Made by a program: the position numbers and the translations under genes. The notes beneath the pieces are model-generated. The model had not been told where the DNA came from, searched no databases, and saw nothing but the letters and a program-made list of their open reading frames with translations. A DNA stretch of 64,000 nt from Oreohelix idahoensis (Eukaryota; Mollusca; Gastropoda; Stylommatophora; Oreohelicidae): positions 127,001 through 191,000 of the forward strand of contig JAMPIV010004248.1 of the NCBI GenBank assembly GCA_024509875.1, written 5' to 3'. This document shows, piece by piece, positions 31,697 through 42,916 of the stretch (positions are counted from its first letter, which is position 1; each line of letters starts with the position of its first letter).

Positions 31697-32836
31697 ATGG
31701 GGACCAAAGACTCTAGAGCTATCAAAGTAGTTCAGTGGAACTGTAGTGGTGCCAGGAAGAACCTGATGTCTCTTATGGGACAGTATAAGGATGCAAAACC
31801 CATCTTTGCAATACAAGAAACCCTCGTGAACCCCAAACAGAAACTAAACTACCAAGGATATATAACACGTAGAAATAATAGACCGGAGGGAAGAGGACGG
31901 GGAGTGGCCTTTTTAATACATGAAGACTACAAAATATTAAATTGGGAACAATTTAACACAGAAAATATTGAAGGAATAAGTGTAACAGTTGACAGTGAGC
32001 CAGATAACTTAAAAATAATAAACATTTATAGCCCCAAGGGTAATATAACCGATAGGGACATTGCCACTATAAACACACAAATAGACCAAAGAACATTATT
32101 GGTAGGTGACTTTAATGCACACCATGAGGCATGGGGTAACAACAGTAATGATCCAGCAGGAAAAAGACTGTTGGACTACATTGAAAGTGCTGAGCTAATC
32201 ATACTAAATGATGGCTCAGTGACAAGGGTTAACCCATGCAACAATGGAGGAGATACAGCAATAGACATAAGTATTATAACACCAAACCTATCCTCTGCTA
32301 AATGGGAAGTACTTAATGACTCCAGCTCAGACCACTTACCCATAGAAATAAACCTAAACGACAAATATAGAACTAGTCCAAGAAGCTCCAAACCTACATT
32401 CAACCTCAAAAAAAACAAACTGGGAGTCCTTCCAATTGGAGCTAAGTAGAACTAAGCATACAACAAATTGAATCTAACAGTATAGATATATTTTCAGAAA
32501 AACTAACAAATGAGATTTTAAAAATAGCAATAAAATATATACCAAACAGGAATATGCCTGATCACTAAAAACCAACACAAAAAGGTGAGGATAATAAAAG
32601 AAACAAAGATAAAAATCCAGTACCATGGTGGACAGACAGATGTTCAGAACAACTGAAATTAAGGGAGAGAGCCCTGATAAAGTATAGAAAAACCAAAGCT
32701 GAAGAGATTTACACAAAATATAAAAAAATAAGAAATGAAACAAATAAAATAATATTCAGAGCTAAAGAAAAATGTTAGAGAACATTTTGTCAAACATTAA
32801 ACCATAGGTCACAAGTAACTACAGTTTGGAGAAAAC
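31697..32836 (+). pseudogene. I-like LINE ORF2: endonuclease and linker
   Basis: ATG at 31,697, then 250 open codons of AP-endonuclease: VVQWNCSG, AIQETLVN (Glu), NIYSPKGN, LLVGDFNAHHEAWG and SSSDHLPIE (catalytic Asp-His). This enzyme nicks the target DNA. After a frame change near 32,420 the reading continues as the linker before the reverse transcriptase (VPWWTDRCSEQLKLRERAL), with stops, to VWRK at 32,836. There the solo LTR interrupts it; it resumes at 35,085. Confidence 0.85.
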
Positions 32837-35079
32837 TGTCGTGAAGTGAATCTGTATGACAACACGCTCAAATTCCCCGCTCAAAACAAACTAGCTATCG
32901 TAATTTTAAATCTAAAAATAACTACAATATTTGAAATTTGTCTGAGGGGCTAGTCAAATTTACCGCCAACAATTTATCTAGCGGATTTGAATTTTTCTAA
33001 GAAACAAGCAAAAAGGTACTACCCCCCTAAAAATTATCTAAGACCATAGTATAAATTTAACAACCAATCAAATCGTTTCCCTTTCTTCTAGTGTTAAGAA
33101 AATTTTGGTTGACGTGGAAATATGCCTATTTTGGGTTTTTGACCGTACGAAGATATTTTATTTCTTTATAACTAAAGATAATTAAAATGAAAGGGATATC
33201 TCAAATTATAGGGCTGATATTGCTTGACACATAAACATAAGATTCCCTCCTAATAACATTATATTAACTTAGAAAAATTTAATTTGGTAATATTTTCACA
33301 TCAGGGTCAGACCAAATTTAATTACATAAAAATTACTCCTATGGAAATGCAAAGGAATAACTAAAGGAAAACTATATAGAACGATAGAGATTAATTGGCC
33401 GTTCAATTATCACTTTTGATAATTGAAATCGGGCTACAAATAACTTTAAAATAAAATATTCAGTTTTGGTCAGATTAGACAAACACGCTTAGGAACCATA
33501 ATATTTTCAAGTCTCAAAAAGTTAACTTTTGGTTTTTGACTGTAATCTGATTGGTTGGGTGGGTACTGCTATAAATAGTATCAATTTCTTGTGGTTTTCC
33601 GCCATTTGAATCATAAACACCACACCGAGCTGACGTATTCAAAAAGATTGTATGACCAAGCCTTTGCCGTCTGAACTGGGGAAGCAGGATCAGACCCCAT
33701 TTACGGCTAGTCAGCCTGTTGTGTGTGTGAACATATTTACCTGAGGGTAAGAGAGATAATTTTATTTGTATAATTTGTTAAATATTTGACCTGAAAAATT
33801 TAAAGGCCTATGTGTTCCATATTCATTCGAAAGTGGATACTGCCGGCGGGATGTGTTGTGTCACGATGACCTAAGTAGGAATGTGGAGGCTTGTTCGATT
33901 TGAAAAATGTATCTAATGTTTGAAAATATGGCACAATTGCGACTAGTAAGTGTTATTAGTGGTTTAATTTAGTATTTCTTCTGGAGTGACACACTGTTCA
34001 TAGATAATGTAATAAACATATAAGGAAGGTCAGAATAAAGTAATCAAGAGGTCACATGTTGTATTGTACTTGACATGCTTATGGTATGGAAGCCAAACAG
34101 TGACGAGAGACCTAAACATTGAATCAACACAAGAGAAAGAATGATTTCATGAAACTGATGGTAGACAACATAATTCAAGGTCTTGTGCAACTTGTTAGCA
34201 CACATCTCTGAACATGGTGAGTTTAATATTGTTAGGGGTGAACTGATTGAGGCAGACATATACATGGAATGGGTTGTTTTTCTATTCCAGGCCATATTAC
34301 GAATTTAAATCGTGGCTGCATGCTAGTGAGAAGGGGGACTAGTGGAAGTTGAGAGCTTCGCAGATACTTGAAGCTAGACACCATCGTCTCAGCCAGGAGT
34401 CACACAGTTGGTGCTCCTGACTAGTATTGCAAGAACAGCAGCATCATCAATTTAAAGATAAGTCCTTTACACAAGGCACATGATAGTTCATCCAACATGG
34501 TTCACCCAAGCAAACTTATAAAAGAGCATACTATGTAATGATGACAGTAGCAGACCTTACAGTGTAGTACTAGTAACAGTAACATTATTTTGATCAAGAA
34601 CTGTGGGAGCAGACACTCCAGTGATCCTTTAAAGAAATGAACAGATTTTCCAAAATATTTATTTGATTTTGTAATAAACATTTTCTTGATTTTGAAAGTC
34701 CTGACAAAAGATTTATGTTCAGGACCATTAAATTGTACATATAAATTGTAAACAGTCTTTCTTTAATAATTTCATTAAAGTTGAAGTTCTGTTTGAATTT
34801 AGTCATTACTTAGAATAAATACACCCCCCCTAGACTCGTAGCTAAATCAATTTGGGATCAGAAAAGGTAGCAGCAGGGACTCAGACATCATCATCATCTT
34901 CTCTGGGAACTTGCATAGCTTGACCCCACCTTGATTGTCGATACACCCTTGCTCTTTTCAGAGAAGGGGGTATTACTTATAAGGCCAGTCTCTTATCTGG
35001 CACTATCCTGGTATCCTCTGATACACCTATTTGTCCAGGATAGCCTATTCTCTTATTAACATCAAAACCTCTTATCACA
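32837..35079 (+). mobile_element. Solo LTR, 2,243 bp, with 5-bp duplication
   Basis: Starts TGTCGTGAAGTG and ends CTCTTATCACA, flanked by the perfect 5-bp repeat AAAAC (32,832-32,836 and 35,080-35,084). The interrupted LINE reading resumes in frame on the far side. Termini match the solo LTR at 18,682-20,721 closely, and its last bases (CATCAAAACC...CA) resemble the LTR end of the element at 51,284-61,321, so the three are related LTR families. A TATAAATA box lies at about 33,571 and an AATAAA at about 34,035. A 9-bp inverted repeat CTATCCTGG/CCAGGATAG sits at 35,003-35,043. No coding region. Confidence 0.88.
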
Positions 35080-35084
35080 AAAAC

Positions 35085-35234
35085 TAAAAGCAATTAAAGG
35101 AGGAAACAACAAGAAATTTAAAATCCCAACAATTAAAATACCAGAGGGAGCTGAAACAGATAGAGAAAAAGCCAACATACTAGCTAAATACTTCTTTCAG
35201 GTTAGTTCAATAGACAGTCTAGATAAGGCAGAAA
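35085..35234 (+). pseudogene. I-like LINE ORF2 linker (after solo LTR)
   Basis: Continues the ORF2 linker cut at 32,836: LKAIKGGNNKKFKIPTIKIP, then ETDREKANILAKYFFQVSS. It stops abruptly at about 35,234, where the reverse transcriptase should begin. The next bases already code RNase H, so the whole catalytic reverse transcriptase has been deleted. Confidence 0.75.
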
Positions 35235-35432
35235 GATGAAGAGGGACAATTAGGAGCAGGAATAGCAATACAAAAATTAAAAATTTATAAAAGATACAAA
35301 GTAACAGGAAATACATCCATCTTTACAGCAGAATTAGTGGCAATCCTAAAAGCTTTAGAAAAAGCTGCAGAAAACCCACCAAATAAAGTAACCATTCTCA
35401 CAGATTCCCTTTCCTTTTGTAAACTTCAATAA
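35235..35432 (+). pseudogene. I-like LINE RNase H fragment
   Basis: A 65-codon open piece with LGAGIAIQK, then FTAELVAILKALEKA and ILTDSLS, the Glu- and Asp-bearing motifs of the RNase H domain carried by I-clade LINEs. It ends at a stop at 35,430-35,432. Together with the CCHC ORF1 and AP-endonuclease, this places the element in the I group. Confidence 0.78.
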
Positions 35433-35447
35433 TACTCATTTTTGGCA

Positions 35448-35985
35448 GGTTGTATCATATCATACCATTATATGCCAATGTCTTTTAGAAAGCTTAAAGA
35501 TTGTTTTATGTGTGTAACACAAAGATTCGATGTAAAAACACCCACATAGAACTACTTGAGACGACTTCCACACTTTATGTAAATTCTAATGATTTTCATA
35601 TACGCCATGTTGTATCTTATTATATCATGTCAATACGTATCAATGTATTTTATGGAGAATAAAGATTCTGCTATGTATGTATGTTTGTGGTAACAGCCCT
35701 CATTAACGCTGTATGAGTGTTCAGTGTGTTGGGCCCATGTTCAGGATTATATTGCTGAAACTTTTATAGGTGATAACATCAAGTTTTGATTGCCATGTGA
35801 CGAATAGAATTCAACGGATTACTAACGTTTGGCGATTATTTCCTGGGCGGGGTTTAGCACACTTGCAGACTCTAAATGATTGTCCTATATACCATGTTGT
35901 ATTTTATTATATCATGCCAGTACATATCAATGTATTTTCTGGAGAATAAAGATTCGGATTATGTATGTATGTATTATGTTATGTA
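35448..35985 (+). repeat. Three successive LINE 3' ends
   Basis: A module of about 75 bp occurs three times, at 35,448-35,520 (most diverged), 35,612-35,690 and 35,890-35,985. Each runs from TTGTAT(C/T)(A/T)TAT through a (G)TATCAATGTATTTT-like core to AATAAAGATT and a TATG repeat tail. AATAAA plus simple-repeat tail marks a LINE 3' end. The series suggests repeated insertion of 5'-truncated copies, or a duplicated 3' UTR. About 200 bp of unassigned sequence separates the second and third. Confidence 0.7.
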
Positions 35986-36686
35986 TTTGTGTATATTTAT
36001 GAACGTATGTAGATATGCATTAATATTGTGACGAAGCGGCAATGATTAATGTAAACAATGGCTGCGTATCTTCTGCTTTATGTGTAGGGGTCATATTTCA
36101 ACAGTAACAATTTATACTGGCTTGTAAACATGGTCAACTTCTCATTACCCAAGTTTGTAACAGTCACATTTCGTTTCATTCCATAATTTATTAATGACAT
36201 GCTTCAAAATATTTGACTACATCCATAAAGGACTCATTCTCATGTATGACATTATCTATCAGTATGATCACACATACAAACATGATACTTTCTCCACATA
36301 TAAGTAATACTTCACAATGAACAACCAATCATGTTTTGAAGCCGCTCTCTGATTTATATCACGTGACTATTCATGTTTGGTTTAGTTTTGATTTTTAAGG
36401 ACTATCTTCTTTGAACACGGACAACTCCATCGGTGCTCCTATCTCCTTCCTTAGATCACACAAGGAGGATCTCAGTACAGTGCACGAACTCTGTAGCACC
36501 GGAGAGGATTCTTATGTGTGTATACATGATTCAAATATTCTAAAAATATTTTTGTGGTGGGTCAAGGTAAAGGTAGTCTCATAGCAGATACTGTGAAGTA
36601 TTAAAGACTTGACTATACTTGGTTACTGCATCGAGAGGTGGGGGTGACCTTCCTCGCTGTCTTTGTCTGACCTAAGTCAGGTACAC
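35986..36686. other. No gene recognised
   Basis: Unassigned AT-rich DNA between LINE fragments; no motif or open frame of note. Confidence 0.5.
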
Positions 36687-37185
36687 ATTTCATCATCATC
36701 ATCAGTTGCCATCTCCACAACGAAGGTTGGCTGTAATGGATCTCCAACGTCTTCTGTCTCTTGTCTTGGTGGTGCACTCTGATAGACTCTTTCCTGTCCA
36801 TCTCTTGATGTTATCTTCCCACTTATAGCGCTGTCTTCCCCTTGCACGTTTGCCTTCAGCTCTCCCATCTGTTATGGTCTTCTGCAAGGTGTTATGTCTT
36901 TTTATGTGGCCAAAGTATTTTAGCTCCCGAACTATGACCTCCCTCATTAGTTCTCTTTTCATACCTAGAATTTCTATGACCTCCTTATTTGTTTTCATCT
37001 CTTTCCATGAGTTACGCCCCATTCTTCTATATATCCACATTTCAAGAGCCTCAATTTTTTTCTTCCAAATGCTTATTCATCGTCCATGTTTCTGCACCAT
37101 ACAGAAATGCAGAATATATATAACACTTTATGATTCTCAGTTTTAATTTGTGAGATAACTGTTTAGATGTCAGTATATGTTTCAT
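36687..37185 (-). mobile_element. LINE 3' fragment (same family as 17,714)
   Basis: Minus-strand copy of the LINE tail seen at 17,714-18,507. It has the same GAT tail (plus-strand ATCATCATCATC at 36,688-36,702), the ending NLRCGDGN, and WIYRRMGRNSWKEM and YFGHIKRHNT, with the extra WTGK absent from the other copy. The frame 36,702-37,040 is open; one frame change precedes it. The full-length LINE at 37,186 is inserted at or next to its truncated 5' end. Confidence 0.88.
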
Positions 37186-40100
37186 CAGAGTATCTAGTGG
37201 TGTAGATATTTTCCTATAACCGACCTCGAAAACCCTCGAATCGGTCGGTTGGATAAGAGGGTTGATCAGAGAATTAACAAGTCACTATCGTAAAACAAGC
37301 GATTGTTACCGAAACAGAACCAGGCTCGTCAGTGTACATGACAGTGAACATGACTCATTCTAATATCTTGGGGGCTAAGGAGATTTTTAAAATTGGATAC
37401 TGGAATGTAAGAACTATGTATCAAGACGGAAAATTGGAAGAAGTAATTAAAGAAATGGATAATTATAAGTTGGACATATTGGGTGTCAGCGAGTGTAGAT
37501 GGACGGAGAAGGGCATAAAATATATTTCAGAAGAAAAAAAGCAAATTATATACTCTGGTAGTAATGATAATCGTCACACAGAGGGAGTAGCCATCTTAAT
37601 GACACAGAAAGCAGCAGCATCGCTTATCAGCTGGGTACCTATTAATGAGAGGCTAATATTAGCTAGATTTCAGACAAGATTTTTCAAGCTCTCAATTGTA
37701 CAATGTTATGCACCAACTAACGACGCTCTTGATACCACAAAAGATGACTTCTATGAAGCACTTCTAAGTACCATCAACACAATACCCAAGCATGACATAA
37801 TAGCAGTCATGGGCGATTTTAACGCCAAAGTAGGTGACAACAACGATGGAGTACAAAGATATCTCGGTACTCATGGCATAGGCTGTATGAATCAAAATGG
37901 CGAAAGACTTCTAGAACTTTGTGAAATATCAAACCTCGTTGTGGCAGACACCATCTTTCCACATAAGAATATCCACAAGATAACATGGAATTCACCTGAT
38001 GGCAGAACTAAGAACCAGATAGATCACTTCTGCATAAGCGCAAAATTTCGCTCATCAGTTCAAGACGTCAGAGCATACAGAGGTGCAGAGATCGGAAGCG
38101 ATCATAACCTCTGCATAGCTAAACTGAGAATTAAACTGAAGAAGTTATACCAACCGAATAAAAATAGAAGAATAGATGTACACAGACTGCAATCAAATGA
38201 TATAAAGGAGGAATATAATGTCAAAATGAACAACTATTTCGATGCTTTAGGCAAAATTGACAACGATATCACCACCAAGACAATCGATACTAAATGGGAA
38301 CAACTGAGAACAGCAATGACAGAAGCAGCTGTAGCGACCACCGGATACCTAGTACATAAAAAGAAAAAATGGATGAGAGAAGATACTTGGGATAAAATAC
38401 AAGAAAGGAAAACAGCAAAACTTAAACTACTAGCGGCAAGTACACATAATGCAGTTGAATCTTGCAAACTAACTTATAACTTGTTAAATAAAGAAGTGAA
38501 GACAAAAACTCGAAGAGATAAAAGACATTTCATCAATGAACTGGCCGTAGAAGCTGAAAATGCTGCAAGAACTGGTAATAGTAGGTGCCTTTATCAAATT
38601 ACAAAACAACTATGTCACCAGCCTACTGCTATGGAAACACCTGTTAAAGGTAAATTAGGGAATTCAATACCAACAGAAAAAGAACAAATGAAGAGATGGG
38701 CTGAGCACTTCATGGAGGTGCTAAACAGACCACCACCAACAGTAACACCTGATTTTAATAATGAAACACCCACAACCACCTTGCCAATAACTTGCGATGA
38801 ATTCACGCTGGACGAGATCAAACAAGCCGTTAAAAGATTAAAAAATTTTAAAGCTGCTGGAGTTGACGAAATTTCAGGGGAAATGATTAAAGCAGTTAAT
38901 GACAACAACCTCTTGAGAATTTTAGATATTATAAATGAAGTATGGAGAGAAGAACAACCACCACAACAATGGAAAGACAGTATTATTGTAAAGTTACCGA
39001 AGAAAGGTGATCTATCAGACTGTAATAACTGGCGTGGTATATCTCTATTATCAGTACCTGGAAAATTATTATGTTGCATGATGTTAGAAAGACTTAAATT
39101 GCATGCTGACGAAAAGATCAGAGAAGAACAAGCGGGTTTCAGGCCGAAACGATCATGTATTGATCAAATATTCACACTAAGAACAATTATAGAAGAATCA
39201 GTGGAAAGGCAATCGCCACTTATTATCACCTTCGTCGATTTTCAAAAAGCCTTTGATAGTCTACACCGCCCATCATTGTGGAAGATACTTACAATCTATG
39301 GTTTTCCAACAAAATATGTGAATATAATCAAAGCGCTATATGACAATGCAAGATGTTGTGTTAGAACAAATAAAGGGAATACAGAATGGTTTACAGTAGA
39401 AACAGGGGTGAAACAAGGCTGTATTATGTCACCACTACTTTTTGGAATAGCTATTGATTGGGTTATGAGAAACTATACCCACAATGAACAATTAGGTATA
39501 AAATGGACAAATGGAAAATTCCTGGGGGACCTGGATTTCGCAGATGATGTAGCATTCTTAAGTTCAACACCAAGACAATCCCAAGAAGCAATAAATAATT
39601 TGTGTCATCTCTCGGTTAAAATAGGTCTCCAAATAAATGCCTCTAAAACTAAAGCTATGAACTTTTCTAACGAGACCTTTGATATCATCTTGAACGGGGA
39701 AAAACTACAGAAAGTTGAAAGTTTCAATTATTTAGGCAGTAAAATGACTCAGGATGGTGACACAACAAGAGAAATCCATACTAGAATTGCTTTGGCAGCT
39801 AGCGCCTTCAATAGATTATCTAACATTTGGAAATTACGATCATTGAATATACATACCAAGCTTCGTCTGTTTAATTCAAATGTTATCTCAGTGTTAACAT
39901 ACGGCTGTGAGAGTTGGAAAATAACAAAATCATTGGAGAACAAGCTGAATACATTCGAGAACAAATGTCTTAGAAAACTCATGAACATCAGTTGGAAAGA
40001 ATTCAAGACTAATCGACAAATAAGAGAAGACTCTAGGCAGAAATATGTCTCCGACTATATAAGGAAAAGACGATGGTCATATATCGGTCATGTCCTACGA

Positions 40101-40346
40101 ATGCAAAACAACAGAATACCACTACAGGCGCTCACTTGGGTTCCTGAGGGTAAGAGGAAAAAAGGAAGACCAAAAGAAACACTCAGAAGAACAATAATAA
40201 GAGAAGGAAGAACGTTGGGCCTAAATAATGTGCAAGAGCTAAGAGGAGTGGCGTCACAACGAACAACCTGGAGAGCACTGGTTTCTGCCTTATGCGCCGT
40301 GTTTGGCACTTAAAGAATTTATTATTATTATTATTATATGTTTCAT
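37174..40346 (+). mobile_element. Full-length RTE-like LINE with target duplication
   Basis: Body 37,186-40,334 (3,149 bp), flanked by a 12-bp direct repeat TATATGTTTCAT (37,174-37,185 and 40,335-40,346). The last bases of the repeat's left side are ambiguous because the tail is TTA-rich. It has a 152-bp 5' UTR, one long ORF and an almost absent 3' UTR that passes directly into an ATT repeat tail. A single ORF, a length near 3.2 kb and a simple-repeat tail are typical of the RTE clade. The copy looks complete and may be competent. Confidence 0.9.
37338..40313 (+). CDS. RTE-like endonuclease-reverse transcriptase, intact
   Basis: ATG at 37,338 chosen because the upstream in-frame GTG is not a eukaryotic start; 991 residues with no break. 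AP-endonuclease at about 15-270: YWNVRTMYQDGKL, SECRW (Glu), YAPTND, VMGDFNAKVGD (about 157) and GSDHN (about 254). Reverse transcriptase at about 480-790: IIVKLPKKGD and NWRGISLLS, EQAGFRPKRSCIDQ, FVDFQKAFDSL, GVKQGCIMSPLLFG and the catalytic FADD (about 733). C-terminal region: LTYGCESW, CLRKLMNISWKEF, RRWSYIGHVLRM, KGRPKETLRRT. The protein nicks genomic DNA and copies its RNA at the nick. All catalytic residues are visible. The relation to RTE/BovB rests on the endonuclease pattern; the exact clade needs a tree. Confidence 0.93.
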   Translation: MTVNMTHSNILGAKEIFKIGYWNVRTMYQDGKLEEVIKEMDNYKLDILGVSECRWTEKGIKYISEEKKQIIYSGSNDNRHTEGVAILMTQKAAASLISWVPINERLILARFQTRFFKLSIVQCYAPTNDALDTTKDDFYEALLSTINTIPKHDIIAVMGDFNAKVGDNNDGVQRYLGTHGIGCMNQNGERLLELCEISNLVVADTIFPHKNIHKITWNSPDGRTKNQIDHFCISAKFRSSVQDVRAYRGAEIGSDHNLCIAKLRIKLKKLYQPNKNRRIDVHRLQSNDIKEEYNVKMNNYFDALGKIDNDITTKTIDTKWEQLRTAMTEAAVATTGYLVHKKKKWMREDTWDKIQERKTAKLKLLAASTHNAVESCKLTYNLLNKEVKTKTRRDKRHFINELAVEAENAARTGNSRCLYQITKQLCHQPTAMETPVKGKLGNSIPTEKEQMKRWAEHFMEVLNRPPPTVTPDFNNETPTTTLPITCDEFTLDEIKQAVKRLKNFKAAGVDEISGEMIKAVNDNNLLRILDIINEVWREEQPPQQWKDSIIVKLPKKGDLSDCNNWRGISLLSVPGKLLCCMMLERLKLHADEKIREEQAGFRPKRSCIDQIFTLRTIIEESVERQSPLIITFVDFQKAFDSLHRPSLWKILTIYGFPTKYVNIIKALYDNARCCVRTNKGNTEWFTVETGVKQGCIMSPLLFGIAIDWVMRNYTHNEQLGIKWTNGKFLGDLDFADDVAFLSSTPRQSQEAINNLCHLSVKIGLQINASKTKAMNFSNETFDIILNGEKLQKVESFNYLGSKMTQDGDTTREIHTRIALAASAFNRLSNIWKLRSLNIHTKLRLFNSNVISVLTYGCESWKITKSLENKLNTFENKCLRKLMNISWKEFKTNRQIREDSRQKYVSDYIRKRRWSYIGHVLRMQNNRIPLQALTWVPEGKRKKGRPKETLRRTIIREGRTLGLNNVQELRGVASQRTTWRALVSALCAVFGT

Positions 40347-42439
40347 GTTTGTCACAGTAACTGATAATTTATTTTACCATTACGTTCCATATGTTGTTAC
40401 TTTTTTAATGTCCTGGTTTCCTTGTCATTTGTATTCTTCTTTTCTTTCATTTTTTCCCTTTCTCAGCCCCCCCCCCCCCCGCCCCCCCCCCTGCCGCGGT
40501 TTGTTTACGTTCTGGCCAGCTGCGGTCAGCTAACGATAACGTAGTGTTATCTAAACGCACCTGTGGTTCGTTTGACCAGAGAAACATTCCTCTGGTCGCT
40601 TTAAGTGTTTGATCACGATACGAGAGGCTCTTTGAAGGAAACCCGCTAGCCTAATAAAGTTGGTAGCGAGATTAAAAGGGGAGATAACGACTCACGTTCG
40701 TTCTGAGAGATTTGGTGTGGCCCCTGACCATAATATTATGCATTTGTCTACCTGGGGAATCTTCTGGCGGCTGTTGTCTCTGATGTGGTCTCTAGAATGG
40801 CATTTGTCTTACTCCTTGTTACGTTGCACGCCGATACATCTGTAGAAACAAGTCATGCCAGGTGTTTATTGGTAAACTATAAGAGTAGAATGGGTAATAA
40901 GTCTAACACACTCGTAGAAATATTTTCTGGCCCGAGATGGACCATCATGAGATAAGGCAGACTTTAACACAGAACTAAATGTTAAGGCCTATCTCTAGTC
41001 ATTTTTCTGGGTGAGTTGACATATCTTATAATTATAATATGATATATTCATGTTAGCTTCTACATATATCTGATTGGAAAGTGACGTGAATTCATTTCTG
41101 AGGACTTCTCCTAGTCATTTAAGTCAGTGATAATGTAGCGCTGTCTACGGCCTTAGTTAAGTGGTGTTTACGCTGTTTTGGTTAATAATGGGTTAAATGA
41201 TAGACTTACAATAACAGACACTCACTAGGCGTAGAATCAGTCTACAGATGCTTATCATGGGTTAAGAATAGGCTAATTAACGGTCATTTCTGTAAGATAA
41301 TGTCAGAGGTGTGGACAGGCACTTAAACACTGAATTATAGGAGATAGTCACTTATTCCTTTTTGATAGATATTTCTAGTGGCAAGGGAGAATCATTATAT
41401 GCTTACTTGTGTAGCTAGACTCTAGTAATAACTGTCACAGAAAGCAGACACCCGCCATAGATATTATTCTATTTTATGTACAGTCACAACTGTATTATTA
41501 TAGCAAGAACATTGCATTTTCTATGTACTCATTTTGTGGAATGTTAATATATTTCCCCAAGGGGACATATGATTTATTTGTGTAATGTCACATGCTGTAA
41601 TCTGTTTATGTAATTCGTTTAATGTTGTAAGATGCTAGCATAATCATGCAGCTATAACTACAGGGTTAGGGTTCCTGTATGTTGAGATTGGGAGAAGAGG
41701 AGTAGATTTTGCTGTCAGAACATTTACTGACAGGTACCTTGGTGTACAAAAGATATTAAGCCTATGCAGGCGCATGCTGATAATTGATAGAGTGGAAGGA
41801 ACAGGAGACATGGTTAAAGACAGCCCTAAAACTATCATAGCAATAACTACAATAAATTTAATCCCATAGTGGAGCGAAACTTTCTGTATAAAGTTAGTGT
41901 GATTTATTATTTGCTTGATGTAAAGGCCGTCTTTTTGGGTCTCAGTTTCAGGGATACCGAATTGCTAGAGTCAAGTCTCCAGTCAGTCGAAGAATGTCAT
42001 ATACTCTTCGTTCTAGAGGGATTCTGAATACAGCTAGCAATCACGAGTCGTCACCCCCATTCCTGAACCTAAACCCTTTGTAAACGCCAAGTTAAGCTCA
42101 CGCAGTGCAACGAGCCAACGCTAAATCTGAAATCATCTAATGCAGTAGTAGTTCTCTATTCGCCTACTGGATTACCAGTCAGAGCATTGCTTCTTCCAGA
42201 ATATCAAAACCGCCCAGAATGTCTATAGCAGAATCTGATATCACCCGCCTTTGTGTGCCTAAACGGGGCACTCAGCCAAACCACAGCCAAACCAGTTTAA
42301 ATCGGATTTAATGCCAAGCAAGCAATAGCGCCGGATAAGAGCGCCTGGTTCTCTTCGTCCCCAAATAACTTCGTCTGGTGTAGTTCTGGGTTATGAAAAC
42401 CTCGCACTTAGGAGCGGCCAGCAAGAGAAATAGACAGAG
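40347..42439. other. No gene recognised (2.1 kb)
   Basis: Unassigned DNA. A near-continuous run of C lies at 40,467-40,491. A 77-codon stop-free stretch at about 41,637-41,870 has no ATG-initiated gene structure and no recognised motif. No element ends or duplications could be matched. Confidence 0.5.
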
Positions 42440-42768
42440 TTCCAGCCCCCTCGCGCAATTAGGGGTCACCAACGTTTAGCACCAACAAGGAAAGTTTTGT
42501 AGGCTTATTCCCTCGCCTTGAAGGATCTACATGTAAGACACTTTTCTGGAGCTAGCACCTTTGGTCCCACAAAAGTGGACAGGCCGTCCTCATTTTGTTT
42601 ATTTGGTCAGCAGAAGATAAATAGCGTCTTCCAGCCCCTCTCGCAATTAGAGGTCGCCAACGTTTAGCACCACCAAGGAAAGTTTTGTAGGCGTATTCCC
42701 TCGCCTTGAAGGATCTACATGTAAGACACTTTTCTGGAACTATTACTTTTGGTCCCACGAAAGCGGAC
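42440..42768. repeat. 189-bp direct duplication
   Basis: Two copies of about 140 bp, 42,440-42,580 and 42,629-42,768, start to start 189 bp apart. Both contain TTCCAGCCCC, CGTTTAGCACCA, a long AAGGAAAGTTTTGTAGGC phrase, GAAGGATCTACATGTAAGAC and GGTCCCAC. They differ at roughly a dozen positions, so the duplication is not recent. Function unknown. Confidence 0.9.
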
Positions 42769-42916
42769 GGACTGACACTCAGTTTATTCATTTCTCTGTG
42801 TTTTACAGGTTTTGTGAACGGTGGTCTGTGTGTGTTCGTCGATGTATTTTGCATATTTTGATTATTGATGATTATTGATGCAATTTTATGTTGTTTGTGA
42901 TGAGATGCATTAATCT

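Noticed and set aside
35003..35043. Inverted repeat CTATCCTGG/CCAGGATAG considered as a Helitron 3' hairpin
   Set aside because: No CTRR end, no TC start and no AT target; the sequence is better explained as the end of a solo LTR with a 5-bp duplication.
37332..37337. GTG TAC as start of the RTE-like ORF
   Set aside because: Non-ATG start not expected in this eukaryotic context; ATG at 37,338 preferred.
40467..40491. Poly-C tract
   Set aside because: Simple homopolymer with one G; no flanking structure to suggest function.
41637..41870. 77-codon stop-free stretch considered as a host exon
   Set aside because: No start, no clear splice sites and no known motif; the opposite strand is also open.
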